Below are positions 17,918-27,512 of a stretch of DNA of 64,000 nt, piece after piece; positions within the stretch are counted from its first letter, which is position 1; the number at the start of each line of letters is the position of its first letter. A program made the translations under genes and the position numbers. Origin of the DNA: Flavobacteriaceae bacterium. GTDB lineage: Bacteria > Bacteroidota > Bacteroidia > Flavobacteriales > Flavobacteriaceae. Under the pieces are notes generated by a model. That model saw nothing but the letters and a program-made list of their open reading frames with translations. It did not search any database and was not told the origin of the DNA. Location of the stretch: contig CANFHF010000005.1 in NCBI GenBank assembly GCA_947446635.1, positions 24,954 through 88,953 on the forward strand, given 5' to 3'.

Positions 17918-18679
17918 ATGAATAGAATAAACCAAAAATTACAAGAAAACAAAAAGATACTTTCCATCTATTTTTCGGCTGGCTATCCAAATTTGAACGA
18001 TACAGTACAAATTATTAAGGATTTAGAAAAAAATGGAGTTGACATGATCGAAATTGGTTTGCCATTTAGTGATCCTTTGGCCGATGGACCCACAATTCAA
18101 GCAAGTTCTACCCAAGCCTTGCATAACGGAATGACAACACAAGTTTTGTTCGACCAACTAAAGGATATCCGGAAAACAGTTTCCATTCCCTTAGTAATTA
18201 TGGGGTATTTCAATCCGATGTTGCAATACGGAATAGAAAATTTCTGTAAAAAATGTGCCGAAATTGGCATCGACGGCATAATAATTCCTGATTTGCCCGT
18301 TGATGTTTATGCCGATGAATATAAAGCTACTTTTGAAAAATATGGTTTACTAAACGTTTTTTTAATTACGCCACAAACTTCTGACGAACGCATTCGTTTT
18401 ATTGACAGCGTTTCTGATGGATTTATTTATATGGTCAGCTCGGCAAGCGTTACTGGTTCGCAATCTGGTTTTGGAAGCGCACAAGAAAATTATTTCAAGC
18501 GTATCGCCCACATGAACCTCAAAAACCCCCAAGTTATTGGATTTGGAATCAACAATCAGGAAACCTTTAATCAAGCTACACAATTTGCCAAAGGAGCCAT
18601 TATTGGAAGTGCTTTTATTCAGCATTTAACAGAAAATGGAACAGGAAAAATCGGTACTTTTGTAAAAAAAATCAGATAA
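17918..18679 (+). CDS. trpA: Tryptophan synthase alpha subunit
   Basis: TrpA cleaves indole-3-glycerol phosphate to indole and glyceraldehyde-3-phosphate and channels indole to TrpB. The 253 aa barrel has MIEIGLPFSDPLADGPTIQ, containing both catalytic acids (Glu and Asp), and the phosphate-binding VSSASVTGSQ and GFGINNQE loops. It completes the pathway encoded from 10.7 kb on. Confidence 0.96.
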   Translation: MNRINQKLQENKKILSIYFSAGYPNLNDTVQIIKDLEKNGVDMIEIGLPFSDPLADGPTIQASSTQALHNGMTTQVLFDQLKDIRKTVSIPLVIMGYFNPMLQYGIENFCKKCAEIGIDGIIIPDLPVDVYADEYKATFEKYGLLNVFLITPQTSDERIRFIDSVSDGFIYMVSSASVTGSQSGFGSAQENYFKRIAHMNLKNPQVIGFGINNQETFNQATQFAKGAIIGSAFIQHLTENGTGKIGTFVKKIR

Positions 18680-18712
18680 CCCGATTTTAAATACAACTAA
18701 CACAAACTACAA

Positions 18713-20053
18713 ATGCCATCCTCAGCTATGAAAATTCGACCATTACTACTCATTGGAATTTTCTTCATTGGAATTTTCACCCTAGAAGCTCAAGAAAAAA
18801 CTAGTTTAACGCTAGATGAAGCCATACATTTAGTTTGGACGAAAAGCAACGAAGTGATTTTAGCCAACACCAAAGTAAACACTAAAAAATACGAATTAGA
18901 ATCGGTAAAAAATAATCAATACCCTGACTTGAAAGTATCGGGACAGTACCAACAATTGGCAAAGGCTTCGGTAGATTTAAAAATCAATAAAGGACCTGAC
19001 TCACAACCACCTCCCGTTGTAGAGCGTTTAATAATTGGTCAAGTCAATGCCAGCCTTCCTGTTTTTTCAGGATTTAAATTACAAAACAGCATCAAGGCCT
19101 ACGAAAATCTATACCAAGCCGAGACGGCAACAGCAGCGCAAACCAAGGAACAAATGGCGATGAAAGTCGTGGATTATTACTCCCGTTTGTTCAAAGCTCA
19201 AAAAACCATCGAACTCCTAAAAGAAAATCAAAAAAGAGCACAACAACGTGTCGTTGATTTTAGCGAAATGGAGAAAAATGGGATTATTCCCCGAAACGAT
19301 TTACTGAAAGCACAATTACAAGTTTCTAAAGTTAAACTTTCCATTGACAATACAAATGCAGAATTAAACATCGCGAATTATTATTTGGTTAGTCTTTTAA
19401 AATTGCCTGCGGGGACAAAATTAGAAATCAAGGAAAGCGATTTTGCCAATTTCCAGATGACCAATATTCCAACAAGCGATCAAACCGCATTAGAAAATCG
19501 CAAAGATTTAGAAGCCATACGATTTCAAGGGAAAGCAAGTGAGGCTAATATTAAAGTCGCTCGAAGCGCTTATTATCCAGCTATAGCCATAGTGGGTGGC
19601 TATACTTCCTTGGATATTAAAAACGTAGTTACCGTTCAAAACGCTATGAATATTGGCCTTGGCATTTCTTATGATTTGAGTGCTATTTTAAAAAATGGCA
19701 CGATGGTAAAATTAGCCCAAAGTAAGTCTCAAGAGGTTAAAAATTCAGAAGAAATACTTACAGATTACATCAAGATTCAGGTGCAAAAAGGAATTGAAGA
19801 CTATGATTTGGCACTCAAACAAAATCAAGTATATCTACAAGCAGTCGAACAATCGACGGAAAACTTCCGAATTGTAAAAGACAAATACGACAACGGACTA
19901 TCGGACACCAATGACTTACTCGAAGCCGATGTTGAACAGCTAAGTTCCAAAATCAACTCGACATTAGCCAGGGCCAATACCATCCAAAAATATTACGAGT
20001 TACTTTCAGTGACTGGACAATTATCTCAATCTTTCAATCTCTCAAAAAAATAA
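18713..20053 (+). CDS. TolC family outer-membrane efflux protein
   Basis: The 446 aa protein has a signal peptide (cleavage after LEAQ region) and the two-repeat OEP architecture of long alpha-helical hairpins: SLTLDEAIHLVW at the start, NGIIPRNDLLKAQLQVSK in repeat one, and YDNGLSDTNDLLEADVEQ in repeat two. It forms the trimeric exit duct of a tripartite pump. An alternative start is ATG 18728 (MKIRP). It is first in an efflux operon and begins only 33 bases after trpA, so read-through from trp is possible. Confidence 0.92.
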   Translation: MPSSAMKIRPLLLIGIFFIGIFTLEAQEKTSLTLDEAIHLVWTKSNEVILANTKVNTKKYELESVKNNQYPDLKVSGQYQQLAKASVDLKINKGPDSQPPPVVERLIIGQVNASLPVFSGFKLQNSIKAYENLYQAETATAAQTKEQMAMKVVDYYSRLFKAQKTIELLKENQKRAQQRVVDFSEMEKNGIIPRNDLLKAQLQVSKVKLSIDNTNAELNIANYYLVSLLKLPAGTKLEIKESDFANFQMTNIPTSDQTALENRKDLEAIRFQGKASEANIKVARSAYYPAIAIVGGYTSLDIKNVVTVQNAMNIGLGISYDLSAILKNGTMVKLAQSKSQEVKNSEEILTDYIKIQVQKGIEDYDLALKQNQVYLQAVEQSTENFRIVKDKYDNGLSDTNDLLEADVEQLSSKINSTLARANTIQKYYELLSVTGQLSQSFNLSKK

Positions 20054-20065
20054 TCAATCCCTCAC

Positions 20066-21145
20066 ATGGAAAAGAAAAAAACAAACACAAAATTTATTAC
20101 AATATTAGTAGTTTTAATAGTATTGGGAGGAACTTACGGCACCTTAAAATATGTTCATTCCTTGTCGCATGAAGATACCGATGATGCGCAAATCGAGAAA
20201 AACATGAATCCAATAATCCCTAAGGTTTCTGGATATGTGGATAAAGTGTATATCAAAGACAATGATTTTGTAAAGAAAGGCGACACCTTATTTACCATCG
20301 ATAAAAGAGATTTTGAATTAAAGGTTGAAGAAGCCAAAGCCGCTTTACTGGCAGCCGAAGGTAGCTTTGAAATTTCTAAAGCCGATACAAATAGCGCGTT
20401 AGCTAACGTTTCTGCCTCTGATGCCAATGTACAATCCGCAGGCGGAAATATTGAAACGGCAAAAATTAGATTGGGACGTATCAGCAATGACTTCAATCGA
20501 TATGACAATCTATATAAAAATCACTCAATCACCAAGCAACAATATGAGCAAGCTCTAGCGGCCAAACAAGAAGCCGAGAGCCAAGTTCGCATCTTGCAGC
20601 AACAACAGAAAGCGAGTGCGTATCAAAAATCAGCCGTTGTAGCGAAATCGAAAGTTTCCGATAAACAAATCGAAGTAGCTGCCGCCAATATCAAAAGAGC
20701 TCAAGCCCAACTCGATGTTGCAAAACTAAATTTGACTTACACCGCTGTTACGGCAGCAATCGATGGGCAGGTTTCGAAAATTGAAATCCAACCTGGGCAA
20801 TTGGTTCAATCAGGGCAGTCCTTGTTTTATATCATCAATAATACTACAGCATGGGTAATTGCGAATTTCAAGGAAACCCAATTAAACAAAATGCGCATTG
20901 GACAAAAAGTAACTATAAAGATAGACGCTTATCCCGATTATAATTTTGAAGGAACAGTCACTTCGTTTTCTCCTGCAACCGGTTCAAAATTCTCCTTATT
21001 GCCTCCAGATAACGCTACAGGAAACTTTGTAAAAACCATTCAAAGACTACCTGTTAAAATCAGTTTGAATAAGTCAAACGATACCGAAAAAATAAAATTA
21101 CTACGTCCAGGAATGAATGTAGAAGTTGATGTTCATTTGGATTAA
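20066..21145 (+). CDS. HlyD/EmrA family periplasmic adaptor
   Basis: The 359 aa membrane-fusion protein has one N-terminal membrane helix (about residues 8-28), a split biotinyl-lipoyl domain (IIPKVSGYVDKVYIKDND and AAIDGQVSKIEIQPGQLV), a long Ala/Gln-rich coiled coil between the halves and a C-terminal beta-barrel domain. It bridges the inner-membrane transporter and TolC. Spacing to both neighbours is short. Confidence 0.93.
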   Translation: MEKKKTNTKFITILVVLIVLGGTYGTLKYVHSLSHEDTDDAQIEKNMNPIIPKVSGYVDKVYIKDNDFVKKGDTLFTIDKRDFELKVEEAKAALLAAEGSFEISKADTNSALANVSASDANVQSAGGNIETAKIRLGRISNDFNRYDNLYKNHSITKQQYEQALAAKQEAESQVRILQQQQKASAYQKSAVVAKSKVSDKQIEVAAANIKRAQAQLDVAKLNLTYTAVTAAIDGQVSKIEIQPGQLVQSGQSLFYIINNTTAWVIANFKETQLNKMRIGQKVTIKIDAYPDYNFEGTVTSFSPATGSKFSLLPPDNATGNFVKTIQRLPVKISLNKSNDTEKIKLLRPGMNVEVDVHLD

Positions 21146-21184
21146 TACTGCCATTTTTTTTAGACACTTCATAATTACTATAGA

Positions 21185-22771
21185 ATGGCAAAAACGGCAG
21201 ATGACGATTTAGTAGAGTTTGGTTTCAGAAGGGTTATTATTACTATAACAGCCGTCCTATGTGCCTTACTTGAAATTGTAGATACCACCATCGTAAACGT
21301 GGCTTTGAACAACATGCGTGGCAGTCTTGGCGCTACGCTGACTGATGTGGCTTGGGTGATTACCGCTTATGCAATCGCCAATGTGATAATTATCCCTATG
21401 ACGAGTTGGCTTTCGCAGCAATTCGGGCGTCGCAATTATTTTGCAGTTTCTATTATCATTTTTACCATAGCTTCCTTTTTGTGTGGAAATGCCAATAACA
21501 TCTGGGAGCTCGTAATTTTTAGATTCATACAAGGACTTGGTGGCGGTGCCTTATTGGTAACTTCACAAACCATAATTACTGAAATATATCCAACGGCTAA
21601 GAGGGGTATGGCGCAAGCCATTTACGGCATGGGGGTTATTGTTGGTCCAACGTTGGGTCCGCCTTTGGGTGGTTATATTGTCGATCATTTCTCTTGGCCT
21701 TATATTTTTTACATCAATATTCCTATTGGAATTGTAGCGGCTCTACTCACGCTTTCGTTTGTAAAAAGCCCAAAATATGGTGAAAAAATAAAAGCCCTTC
21801 AGGTCGATTGGTGGGGTATTGTGTTCCTAACTTTGTTTGTGGGCTCCTTACAATTTGTCTTAGAACATGGTCAACAGGACGATTGGTTCAACAACAAAAT
21901 AATCACTTTACTAGCAGTTGTTTCAGTATTTGGCTTGGTGTTTTTCATATGGAGAGAACTCACCTATAAACATCCAATTGTCAATTTAAAAGTACTGAAG
22001 GACTCCAATTTAAAAGTGGGAATCATCATGAGTTTTATCCTTGGATTTGGCTTGTATGGCTCTACTTTTATCATCCCTATTTACACTCAATCCATTTTGG
22101 GGTGGAGCGCTGCAGATGCTGGATTATTATTAATACCAGGAGCAATAACCACCGGATTTATGATGCCTTTTATCGGAAAAATGATTCAGCGAGGCGTACC
22201 GCAAGCCTACATGGTAGCAGTGGGCTTTCTGATGTTTTTCTTTTTTACTTTTTGGATGCGAGGCGTGATTACACCCAATTCAAGTGCGGAACATTTATTC
22301 TGGCCGTTGATTTTGAGAGGCATCGGATTAGGACTGCTATTTGTTCCCATTTCAACGCTTTCCCTTTCAACGCTTAAAGGAAGAAACATTGGGGAAGGTG
22401 CTGCTTTTTCAGGAATGTCAAGACAATTGGGCGGTTCGTTTGGCATTGCCATTATCACCACTTTTATCGCTCGATTCAATCAAGAACATCGAGCAAATCT
22501 GGTGAGTCACCTCAACATTACTTCCTTTCAAGTACAGCAAACCGTACAAAAATTACAAAACGGATTTAGAGCTAAAGGATACAGTGTCAATGAAGCTTTG
22601 GGAAAAGCCTATAAAGTAATTGAATACAAAGTAATGGTTCAGAGTACTGTACTAACCTATATGGATATCTTTATGTATCTGGGGATTTTGTTTTTGCTTT
22701 GCATTCCTTTTATTCTTCTGATTCGAAAAGGCAAAAAACAAGTAATTATTCCGGAGGCAGAAGTGCTATAA
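21185..22771 (+). CDS. DHA2 family MFS multidrug transporter (EmrB/QacA type)
   Basis: The 528 aa protein with about 14 membrane helices shows DHA2 motifs: DTTIVNVALNNM in helix 1, WLSQQFGRRNYF (motif A) and GPTLGPPLGGYIVDHFSW (motif C of drug:H+ antiporters). With the preceding TolC and HlyD proteins it forms an EmrAB-TolC-like pump exporting hydrophobic compounds. The substrate is not predictable. Its stop is 6 bases from the convergent yaaA stop, leaving no room for a separate terminator. Confidence 0.93.
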   Translation: MAKTADDDLVEFGFRRVIITITAVLCALLEIVDTTIVNVALNNMRGSLGATLTDVAWVITAYAIANVIIIPMTSWLSQQFGRRNYFAVSIIIFTIASFLCGNANNIWELVIFRFIQGLGGGALLVTSQTIITEIYPTAKRGMAQAIYGMGVIVGPTLGPPLGGYIVDHFSWPYIFYINIPIGIVAALLTLSFVKSPKYGEKIKALQVDWWGIVFLTLFVGSLQFVLEHGQQDDWFNNKIITLLAVVSVFGLVFFIWRELTYKHPIVNLKVLKDSNLKVGIIMSFILGFGLYGSTFIIPIYTQSILGWSAADAGLLLIPGAITTGFMMPFIGKMIQRGVPQAYMVAVGFLMFFFFTFWMRGVITPNSSAEHLFWPLILRGIGLGLLFVPISTLSLSTLKGRNIGEGAAFSGMSRQLGGSFGIAIITTFIARFNQEHRANLVSHLNITSFQVQQTVQKLQNGFRAKGYSVNEALGKAYKVIEYKVMVQSTVLTYMDIFMYLGILFLLCIPFILLIRKGKKQVIIPEAEVL

Positions 22772-22777
22772 TAGCAA

Positions 22778-23536
22778 CTAGCGTGTAAAAACCAGTTGAT
22801 TTCCTTTGGATAAATTGGCGTCAAATTGATAGCCTTCATAGTTAAACCCTTTTAAGTCATCAATCGTTTCAGTATTCGTATCAATGATGTAACGCACCAT
22901 CAAACCACGAGCTTTCTTGGCAAAAAAGCTAATTATCTTCAATTTCCCTTCTTTATAATCCTTGAATTCTGGGGTGATTACGGGTACTTTCAATGCTTTG
23001 ACATCCACTGCTGAGAAATATTCATTGCTTGCCAAATTGACAAACAACTCCCCTTCTTGTAGTTCCTTGTTTAGCGCTTTAGTAACAATGGGTTTCCAAA
23101 ATTCGTATAGATTCTTGCTGTTGTTAATGGGTAATTTGGTCCCCATTTCTAGCCGATATGCCTGCATCAAATCGAGTGGTTTCAAGAGCCCGTATAAACC
23201 GGACAAAATTCGCAAACGATCTTGTAAAACGTCTAGTTTTTCTATTGGAATCGAATACGCATCCAATCCCGTATAAACATCACCATCGAAAGCAAAAATA
23301 GCTGGACGCGCATTTTCGGCATTGAAAGGGGTTTTCCAATCTTGATTGCGTTGCCAATTCAAATCGGCCAACTTTTCTGAAATAGCCATTAAGGACGAAA
23401 GTGCCGCGGGGGATTTTTGTTTCAAAACCTGATGCACCTGCCGCGCTTCTTTTACAAACAGCGCTTCCGAATATTTTGTGGGGGGTAAGCCTTTTTCAAA
23501 GTTTAACGATTTGGCTGGTGAAATAACAATTTTCAT
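22778..23536 (-). CDS. yaaA: Peroxide stress protein YaaA
   Basis: The 252 aa DUF328 protein starts MKIVISPAKSLNF at 23536, the invariant family N-terminus; the frame extends to 23605 but that extension is not family-like. Also visible are LSGLYGLLKPLD and the YEFWKPIV segment. In E. coli YaaA lowers free intracellular iron and protects DNA during peroxide stress. It lies 23 bases after the pseudouridine synthase and is probably co-transcribed. Confidence 0.92.
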   Translation of the reverse strand: MKIVISPAKSLNFEKGLPPTKYSEALFVKEARQVHQVLKQKSPAALSSLMAISEKLADLNWQRNQDWKTPFNAENARPAIFAFDGDVYTGLDAYSIPIEKLDVLQDRLRILSGLYGLLKPLDLMQAYRLEMGTKLPINNSKNLYEFWKPIVTKALNKELQEGELFVNLASNEYFSAVDVKALKVPVITPEFKDYKEGKLKIISFFAKKARGLMVRYIIDTNTETIDDLKGFNYEGYQFDANLSKGNQLVFTR

Positions 23537-23559
23537 AGTGACACTATTTGATTCGTTTT

Positions 23560-24600
23560 TTATTCTTCCTCCTCGCTTGAATGCGTTTTCGAATACCCTC
23601 TCCATTTCTCAATGCAATCCTGAAAATCCTGAGGTAATTCCGTGTCAAAACGCATCATTTCGCCCGTGGTAGGATGCACAAAACCAAGTGTTTTAGCGTG
23701 CAAAGCCTGTCTTGGTAAAGCCTTGAAACAATTATCGATGAATTGTTTGTATTTAGTAAATGTGGTTCCCTTCAAAATTAAATGACCTCCGTAACGCTCG
23801 TCATTAAAAATAGGATGCCCAATGTGTTTCATGTGCACCCGAATCTGGTGGGTTCTCCCCGTTTCCAAAATGCAAGAAACCAATGTCACGTAACCAAAAC
23901 GTTCCAACACTTTATAATGGGTCACGGCTGGTTTTCCAATTTCGGGATCGGCAAAAACCGCCATTTGCATTCGGTCTTTCACGTGGCGGGCAATGTTGCC
24001 TTCAATTGTTCCTTCGTCGGCAATCACATTTCCCCAAACCAGCGCAATGTATTCTCTTTCGGTAGTTTTGGCTTCAAATTGCTTGGCAAGATGCGTCATA
24101 GCCGCCTCAGTTTTGGCAATCACCAAAAGTCCCGAGGTGTCTTTATCAATTCGATGTACCAAACCGGGTCTTTCGCTACTGTTCATAGGTAAATTCTCAA
24201 AATGAAAAGCCAAGGCATTCACCAGAGTTCCTGTGTAATTTCCGTGACCGGGATGCACCACAAAATCGGGAGGTTTGTTGACGAGCAGAAGCGCAGCATC
24301 TTCATAGACAATATCCAGCGGAATATCTTCGGGGTCAACCCTGTTTTCAAAAGGCGGATGCGACAACATAATGCGCACCACGTCGAAGGGTTTTACTTTA
24401 TAGTTCGATTTTACGGCGAGGTCATTCACATAAATATCCCCGGCAGTTGCCGCATTTTGAATTTTATTTCGAGTCGCATTCGGAATCATGTTCATCAAAT
24501 ATTTGTCAATTCTCAGGAGTAATTGCCCTTTAGGAATGTCAAATCGATAATGTTCGAACAATTCTTCGTCTAAATCTGAAGTGTCGTTATTACTGCTCAT
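23560..24600 (-). CDS. RluA/RluD family RNA pseudouridine synthase
   Basis: The 346 aa protein has an N-terminal S4 RNA-binding domain (about residues 18-80) and a catalytic domain with GLVHRIDKDTSGLLV, where the Asp after HRI is the catalytic nucleophile, then GRTHQIRVHMKHIGHPI. This matches RluD, which modifies helix 69 of 23S rRNA, though RluC or RluA specificity cannot be excluded. It overlaps the PASTA gene by 11 bases, indicating translational coupling. Confidence 0.93.
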   Translation of the reverse strand: MSSNNDTSDLDEELFEHYRFDIPKGQLLLRIDKYLMNMIPNATRNKIQNAATAGDIYVNDLAVKSNYKVKPFDVVRIMLSHPPFENRVDPEDIPLDIVYEDAALLLVNKPPDFVVHPGHGNYTGTLVNALAFHFENLPMNSSERPGLVHRIDKDTSGLLVIAKTEAAMTHLAKQFEAKTTEREYIALVWGNVIADEGTIEGNIARHVKDRMQMAVFADPEIGKPAVTHYKVLERFGYVTLVSCILETGRTHQIRVHMKHIGHPIFNDERYGGHLILKGTTFTKYKQFIDNCFKALPRQALHAKTLGFVHPTTGEMMRFDTELPQDFQDCIEKWRGYSKTHSSEEEE

Positions 24601-25204
24601 GTGCAGGCAATTGATCTGTTGAGGTGGCCGTACTGTCCACTACTTCCACATAACTTTCCTTGCCGTCGCCTAGCACCAAATCAATTTTCGAGGCTTTCAA
24701 AACGTGATCGCCTACTTTGAGGTTTCTTCCTTTGCAACGCATTTCCAAAACCATGTCTTTTCCAAGATTTGGAATATAGGTAATCGTACCTTCCTCAAGA
24801 CCCAAAGCCTTTAAGGTAGGTACCGCTTCGCGGTATGTTTTTTGGATTAAATCCGGAATCCGCACAGACGAAAACCCCGAAGCATTAATCTTGATATATA
24901 CTTTCCTTCCTTCTTTCACCTTGGCTCCCGGTAAAGGATCTTGCTCGACCACACTGAACTTAGGATAATCACTGTTGTAATCCACACTATCCAAAAGCAC
25001 ATAATCTAAATCTAAATCGTCCAATTTTTCCTCGACTTGTTCCTCGGTCAACTTGGCTAAATTAGGCACCGTGATTTCATGACCGTGATCCGTCGTGAAA
25101 GTCAACCAATGCATGAAGAAATAACCCAAAACGGCAAGAATAGCAAGAGCGGCAAGTGCTTGTCCAAAAAACACGCGGCTGGTAAGATAATTACGTAAGC
25201 TCAT
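24590..25204 (-). CDS. PASTA domain-containing membrane protein
   Basis: The 204 aa protein has one N-terminal membrane helix (about residues 12-33) and about two extracytoplasmic PASTA domains (VPNLAKLTEEQVEEKL..., IPDLIQKTYREAVPTLKALG...), ending in a low-complexity tail. PASTA domains bind peptidoglycan or muropeptides in kinases and PBPs, but here no kinase or transpeptidase domain is attached. The divergent neighbour is ddl, a peptidoglycan gene, which supports a cell-wall-linked role (inference). Confidence 0.88.
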   Translation of the reverse strand: MSLRNYLTSRVFFGQALAALAILAVLGYFFMHWLTFTTDHGHEITVPNLAKLTEEQVEEKLDDLDLDYVLLDSVDYNSDYPKFSVVEQDPLPGAKVKEGRKVYIKINASGFSSVRIPDLIQKTYREAVPTLKALGLEEGTITYIPNLGKDMVLEMRCKGRNLKVGDHVLKASKIDLVLGDGKESYVEVVDSTATSTDQLPAHEQ

Positions 25205-25276
25205 AAGTTTAATTTAATAAGTCGCAAAGATAAAGCTATTTCGTTCCAAAAAAAATTCTAATTTTGTTTGAAATAT

Positions 25277-25316
25277 GTTTAATCGGTTAATCGGTTAAAC
25301 GGCGAACCGATTAAAC
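25277..25316 (+). repeat. 12-bp inverted repeat just before ddl
   Basis: GTTTAATCGGTT (25277-25288) and AACCGATTAAAC (25305-25316) are perfect inverted copies around a 16-base spacer that contains another AATCGGTT. It lies 7 bases before the ddl ATG, so it would be a hairpin in the 5' leader or a two-fold protein site. A -7-like TAATTTTG is at 25259-25266. Confidence 0.65.
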
Positions 25317-25323
25317 CTAAAAA

Positions 25324-26298
25324 ATGAAAAACATTGCCATCATCATGGGCGGATATTCAAGCGAATATAAAATCTCCTTAATCAGCGGAAACGTTGTCTA
25401 CCAATTTCTTGATAAAACCAAATTCAACGGATTCCGCATTCATATTTTTAAGGAAAAATGGGTTTATGTCGATGCCCAAGATGAAGAATTTCCGATTGAT
25501 AAAAACGATTTTTCAACAACTGTAAACGGAAGCAAAATCACTTTTGACTGTGTTTTCAACGCCATTCACGGCACACCAGGCGAGGACGGATTGATGCAGG
25601 CTTATTTTGAATTAATAGGAATGCCGCAATCTTCTTGCGATTATTATCAATCCGCATTAACCTTCAATAAACGGGATTTATTGTCGGTTTTAAAACCTTA
25701 CGGCATCAAAACAGCCACATCATACTATTTGAACAAAGGCGAACACATCGATACTGCCGAAATTGTGAAAGCCGTGGGCTTGCCTTGTTTTGTAAAACCC
25801 AATAAATCAGGTTCTAGTTTTGGGATTTCCAAAGTAAAAACGGCTAATGAGTTGCCCATCGCCATTGAAGTCGCTTACCAGGAAGACAACGAAATTATCA
25901 TCGAAAGTTTTCTGGACGGCACTGAAGTTTCTGTGGGAGTCATCAATTACAAAGGAGAAATAATCGTTTTACCCATCACCGAAATAGTTTCCGAAAATGA
26001 TTTCTTCGATTATGAGGCCAAATATCAAGGGAAATCCCAGGAAATAACGCCTGCTCGAATCTCGGATGAAATGACCCAAAAAGTCAGCGAAGCTGCTAAA
26101 CGGGCTTATGAAGTTCTGAAAATGAAAGGATTTTCCAGAAGCGAATTCATCTTTGTGGACGGCGAACCGCACATGCTAGAAATGAATACTATTCCGGGAT
26201 TAACCACCGAAAGTTTGATTCCACAACAAGCGAAAGCTGAAGGAATTTCGTTAGAGGATTTATTTAGCAATGCCATAGAATTGGCTTTGTCAGAATAA
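25324..26298 (+). CDS. ddl: D-alanine--D-alanine ligase
   Basis: Ddl makes D-Ala-D-Ala for peptidoglycan precursors using ATP. The 324 aa ATP-grasp protein begins IAIIMGGYSSEYKISL, has the AIHGTPGEDG substrate loop, PNKSGSSFGISKV ATP-binding loop and the Mg-binding EMNTIPGLT near the C-terminus. The start and length are normal. It lies 40 bases before coaD on the same strand. Confidence 0.96.
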   Translation: MKNIAIIMGGYSSEYKISLISGNVVYQFLDKTKFNGFRIHIFKEKWVYVDAQDEEFPIDKNDFSTTVNGSKITFDCVFNAIHGTPGEDGLMQAYFELIGMPQSSCDYYQSALTFNKRDLLSVLKPYGIKTATSYYLNKGEHIDTAEIVKAVGLPCFVKPNKSGSSFGISKVKTANELPIAIEVAYQEDNEIIIESFLDGTEVSVGVINYKGEIIVLPITEIVSENDFFDYEAKYQGKSQEITPARISDEMTQKVSEAAKRAYEVLKMKGFSRSEFIFVDGEPHMLEMNTIPGLTTESLIPQQAKAEGISLEDLFSNAIELALSE

Positions 26299-26337
26299 CT
26301 AAATGATTTAAAAACTACAGAAACTCAAATCAAAAAA

Positions 26338-26796
26338 ATGAGAAAAGCCATATTTCCTGGATCGTTTGATCCCATCACTTTAGGTCATGAAGATATTATC
26401 AGAAGAGGCATTCCTTTATTCGACGAAATTGTAATTGCCATTGGTGTCAATGCCGATAAAAAATATATGTTTTCGCTTGAAGACAGAAAACGATTCATCG
26501 AAGAAACCTTCAAAAACGAACCCAAGATTTCCATTGTCGTTTACGAAGGGTTGACCATTGATTTATGCAAAAGAATCAATGCTAATTTCATTTTGCGTGG
26601 ATTACGCAATCCCGCCGATTTTGAGTTCGAAAAAGCCATTGCCCATACCAACAGACGGATGTCTAAAATTGAAACGGTATTTTTATTAACTGCTGCAGGA
26701 ACTTCTTATATCAGTTCTAGTATCGTGAGAGATGTGATCCGAAATAATGGCCAATATGAACTATTGGTTCCTGAATCGGTGAAAGTAAAGAAATAG
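26338..26796 (+). CDS. coaD: Phosphopantetheine adenylyltransferase
   Basis: CoaD catalyses the penultimate step of coenzyme A synthesis. The 152 aa nucleotidyltransferase has the N-terminal FPGSFDPITLGHEDII (contains the HxGH-like TLGH), ILRGLRNPADFEFE and the C-terminal SYISSSIVRDV motif. Length is standard. Confidence 0.96.
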   Translation: MRKAIFPGSFDPITLGHEDIIRRGIPLFDEIVIAIGVNADKKYMFSLEDRKRFIEETFKNEPKISIVVYEGLTIDLCKRINANFILRGLRNPADFEFEKAIAHTNRRMSKIETVFLLTAAGTSYISSSIVRDVIRNNGQYELLVPESVKVKK

Positions 26797-26810
26797 TATT
26801 CTGTATAAAT

Positions 26811-26842
26811 TTGAATAAAGACTTTAATTAGCACTACTTTCG
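26811..26842 (+). promoter_or_regulatory. Probable promoter of the PhnA gene
   Basis: TTG at 26811-26813 and TACTTTCG at 26835-26842 (one mismatch to TAnnTTTG) are 21 bases apart, with the gene start 25 bases downstream. Confidence 0.45.
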
Positions 26843-26866
26843 CAAAATAAAAACATCAACAATAGA

Positions 26867-27439
26867 ATGGAAAGAGCATTAAATAAACGTAGCGGATCTC
26901 AATGTGAACTTTGCGCTGCCGCCGAAAACCTAAAAGTTTTTGCCGTTTTACCTACAAAAAAAGGGGGGTTAGACGAAAATATATTGGCTTGTACCACCTG
27001 CATCGACCAAATAGAAAACCCAGGAAACGAAGATTTAAACCACTGGAGATGTTTAAATGACAGCATGTGGAATGAGAACACAGCGGTTCAAGTGGTAGCT
27101 TGGCGAATGTTAAGCAGATTGCGAGCAGCGGGTTGGCCAAAAGAATTGCTCGATATGATGTACCTAGACGAAGATACTTTGGCCTGGGCGCAAGCCACTG
27201 GCGAAGGTGAGGAAGACGAAAACAAAGTAATCCATCGCGACAGCAATGGTGTAATTCTTTCTACCGGAGATTCTGTAGTCTTGATTAAGGATTTGAAAGT
27301 AAAAGGTTCCAGTATGGTTGCCAAACAAGGAACCGCGGTTCGTAACATTAGACTAGACCACACGAACGCCGAATATATCGAAGGTAGAGTTGACGGTCAA
27401 ACCATTGTAATTATCACGCAATACGTGAAGAAAATATAG
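26867..27439 (+). CDS. PhnA/YjdM domain zinc-ribbon protein
   Basis: The 190 aa protein has an N-terminal zinc ribbon (CELC at 18-21 and CTTC further on) and a C-terminal PhnA domain (DSNGVILSTGDSVVLIKDLKVKGSS), the family once linked to phosphonate use by name only. E. coli YjdM has no proven phosphonoacetate hydrolase activity. No phn genes are nearby. The function should be treated as unknown. Confidence 0.85.
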   Translation: MERALNKRSGSQCELCAAAENLKVFAVLPTKKGGLDENILACTTCIDQIENPGNEDLNHWRCLNDSMWNENTAVQVVAWRMLSRLRAAGWPKELLDMMYLDEDTLAWAQATGEGEEDENKVIHRDSNGVILSTGDSVVLIKDLKVKGSSMVAKQGTAVRNIRLDHTNAEYIEGRVDGQTIVIITQYVKKI

Positions 27440-27460
27440 TTCAAAATTATATAAAATTAA

Positions 27461-27488
27461 AAAAAGTCCCGATAAATCGGGACTTTTT
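27461..27488. terminator. Bidirectional terminator between phnA-like gene and helicase
   Basis: A 13-bp perfect palindromic stem (AAAAAGTCCCGAT / ATCGGGACTTTTT) lies between convergent stops, with A and T tracts on both sides. Confidence 0.88.
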
Positions 27489-27512
27489 TTATGTAGATGT
27501 AAAAGTTTAAAA

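Noticed and set aside
26867..27439. Phosphonate-use role for the PhnA protein
   Set aside because: The name is historical, no phn genes are present, and the domain has no proven phosphonatase activity.
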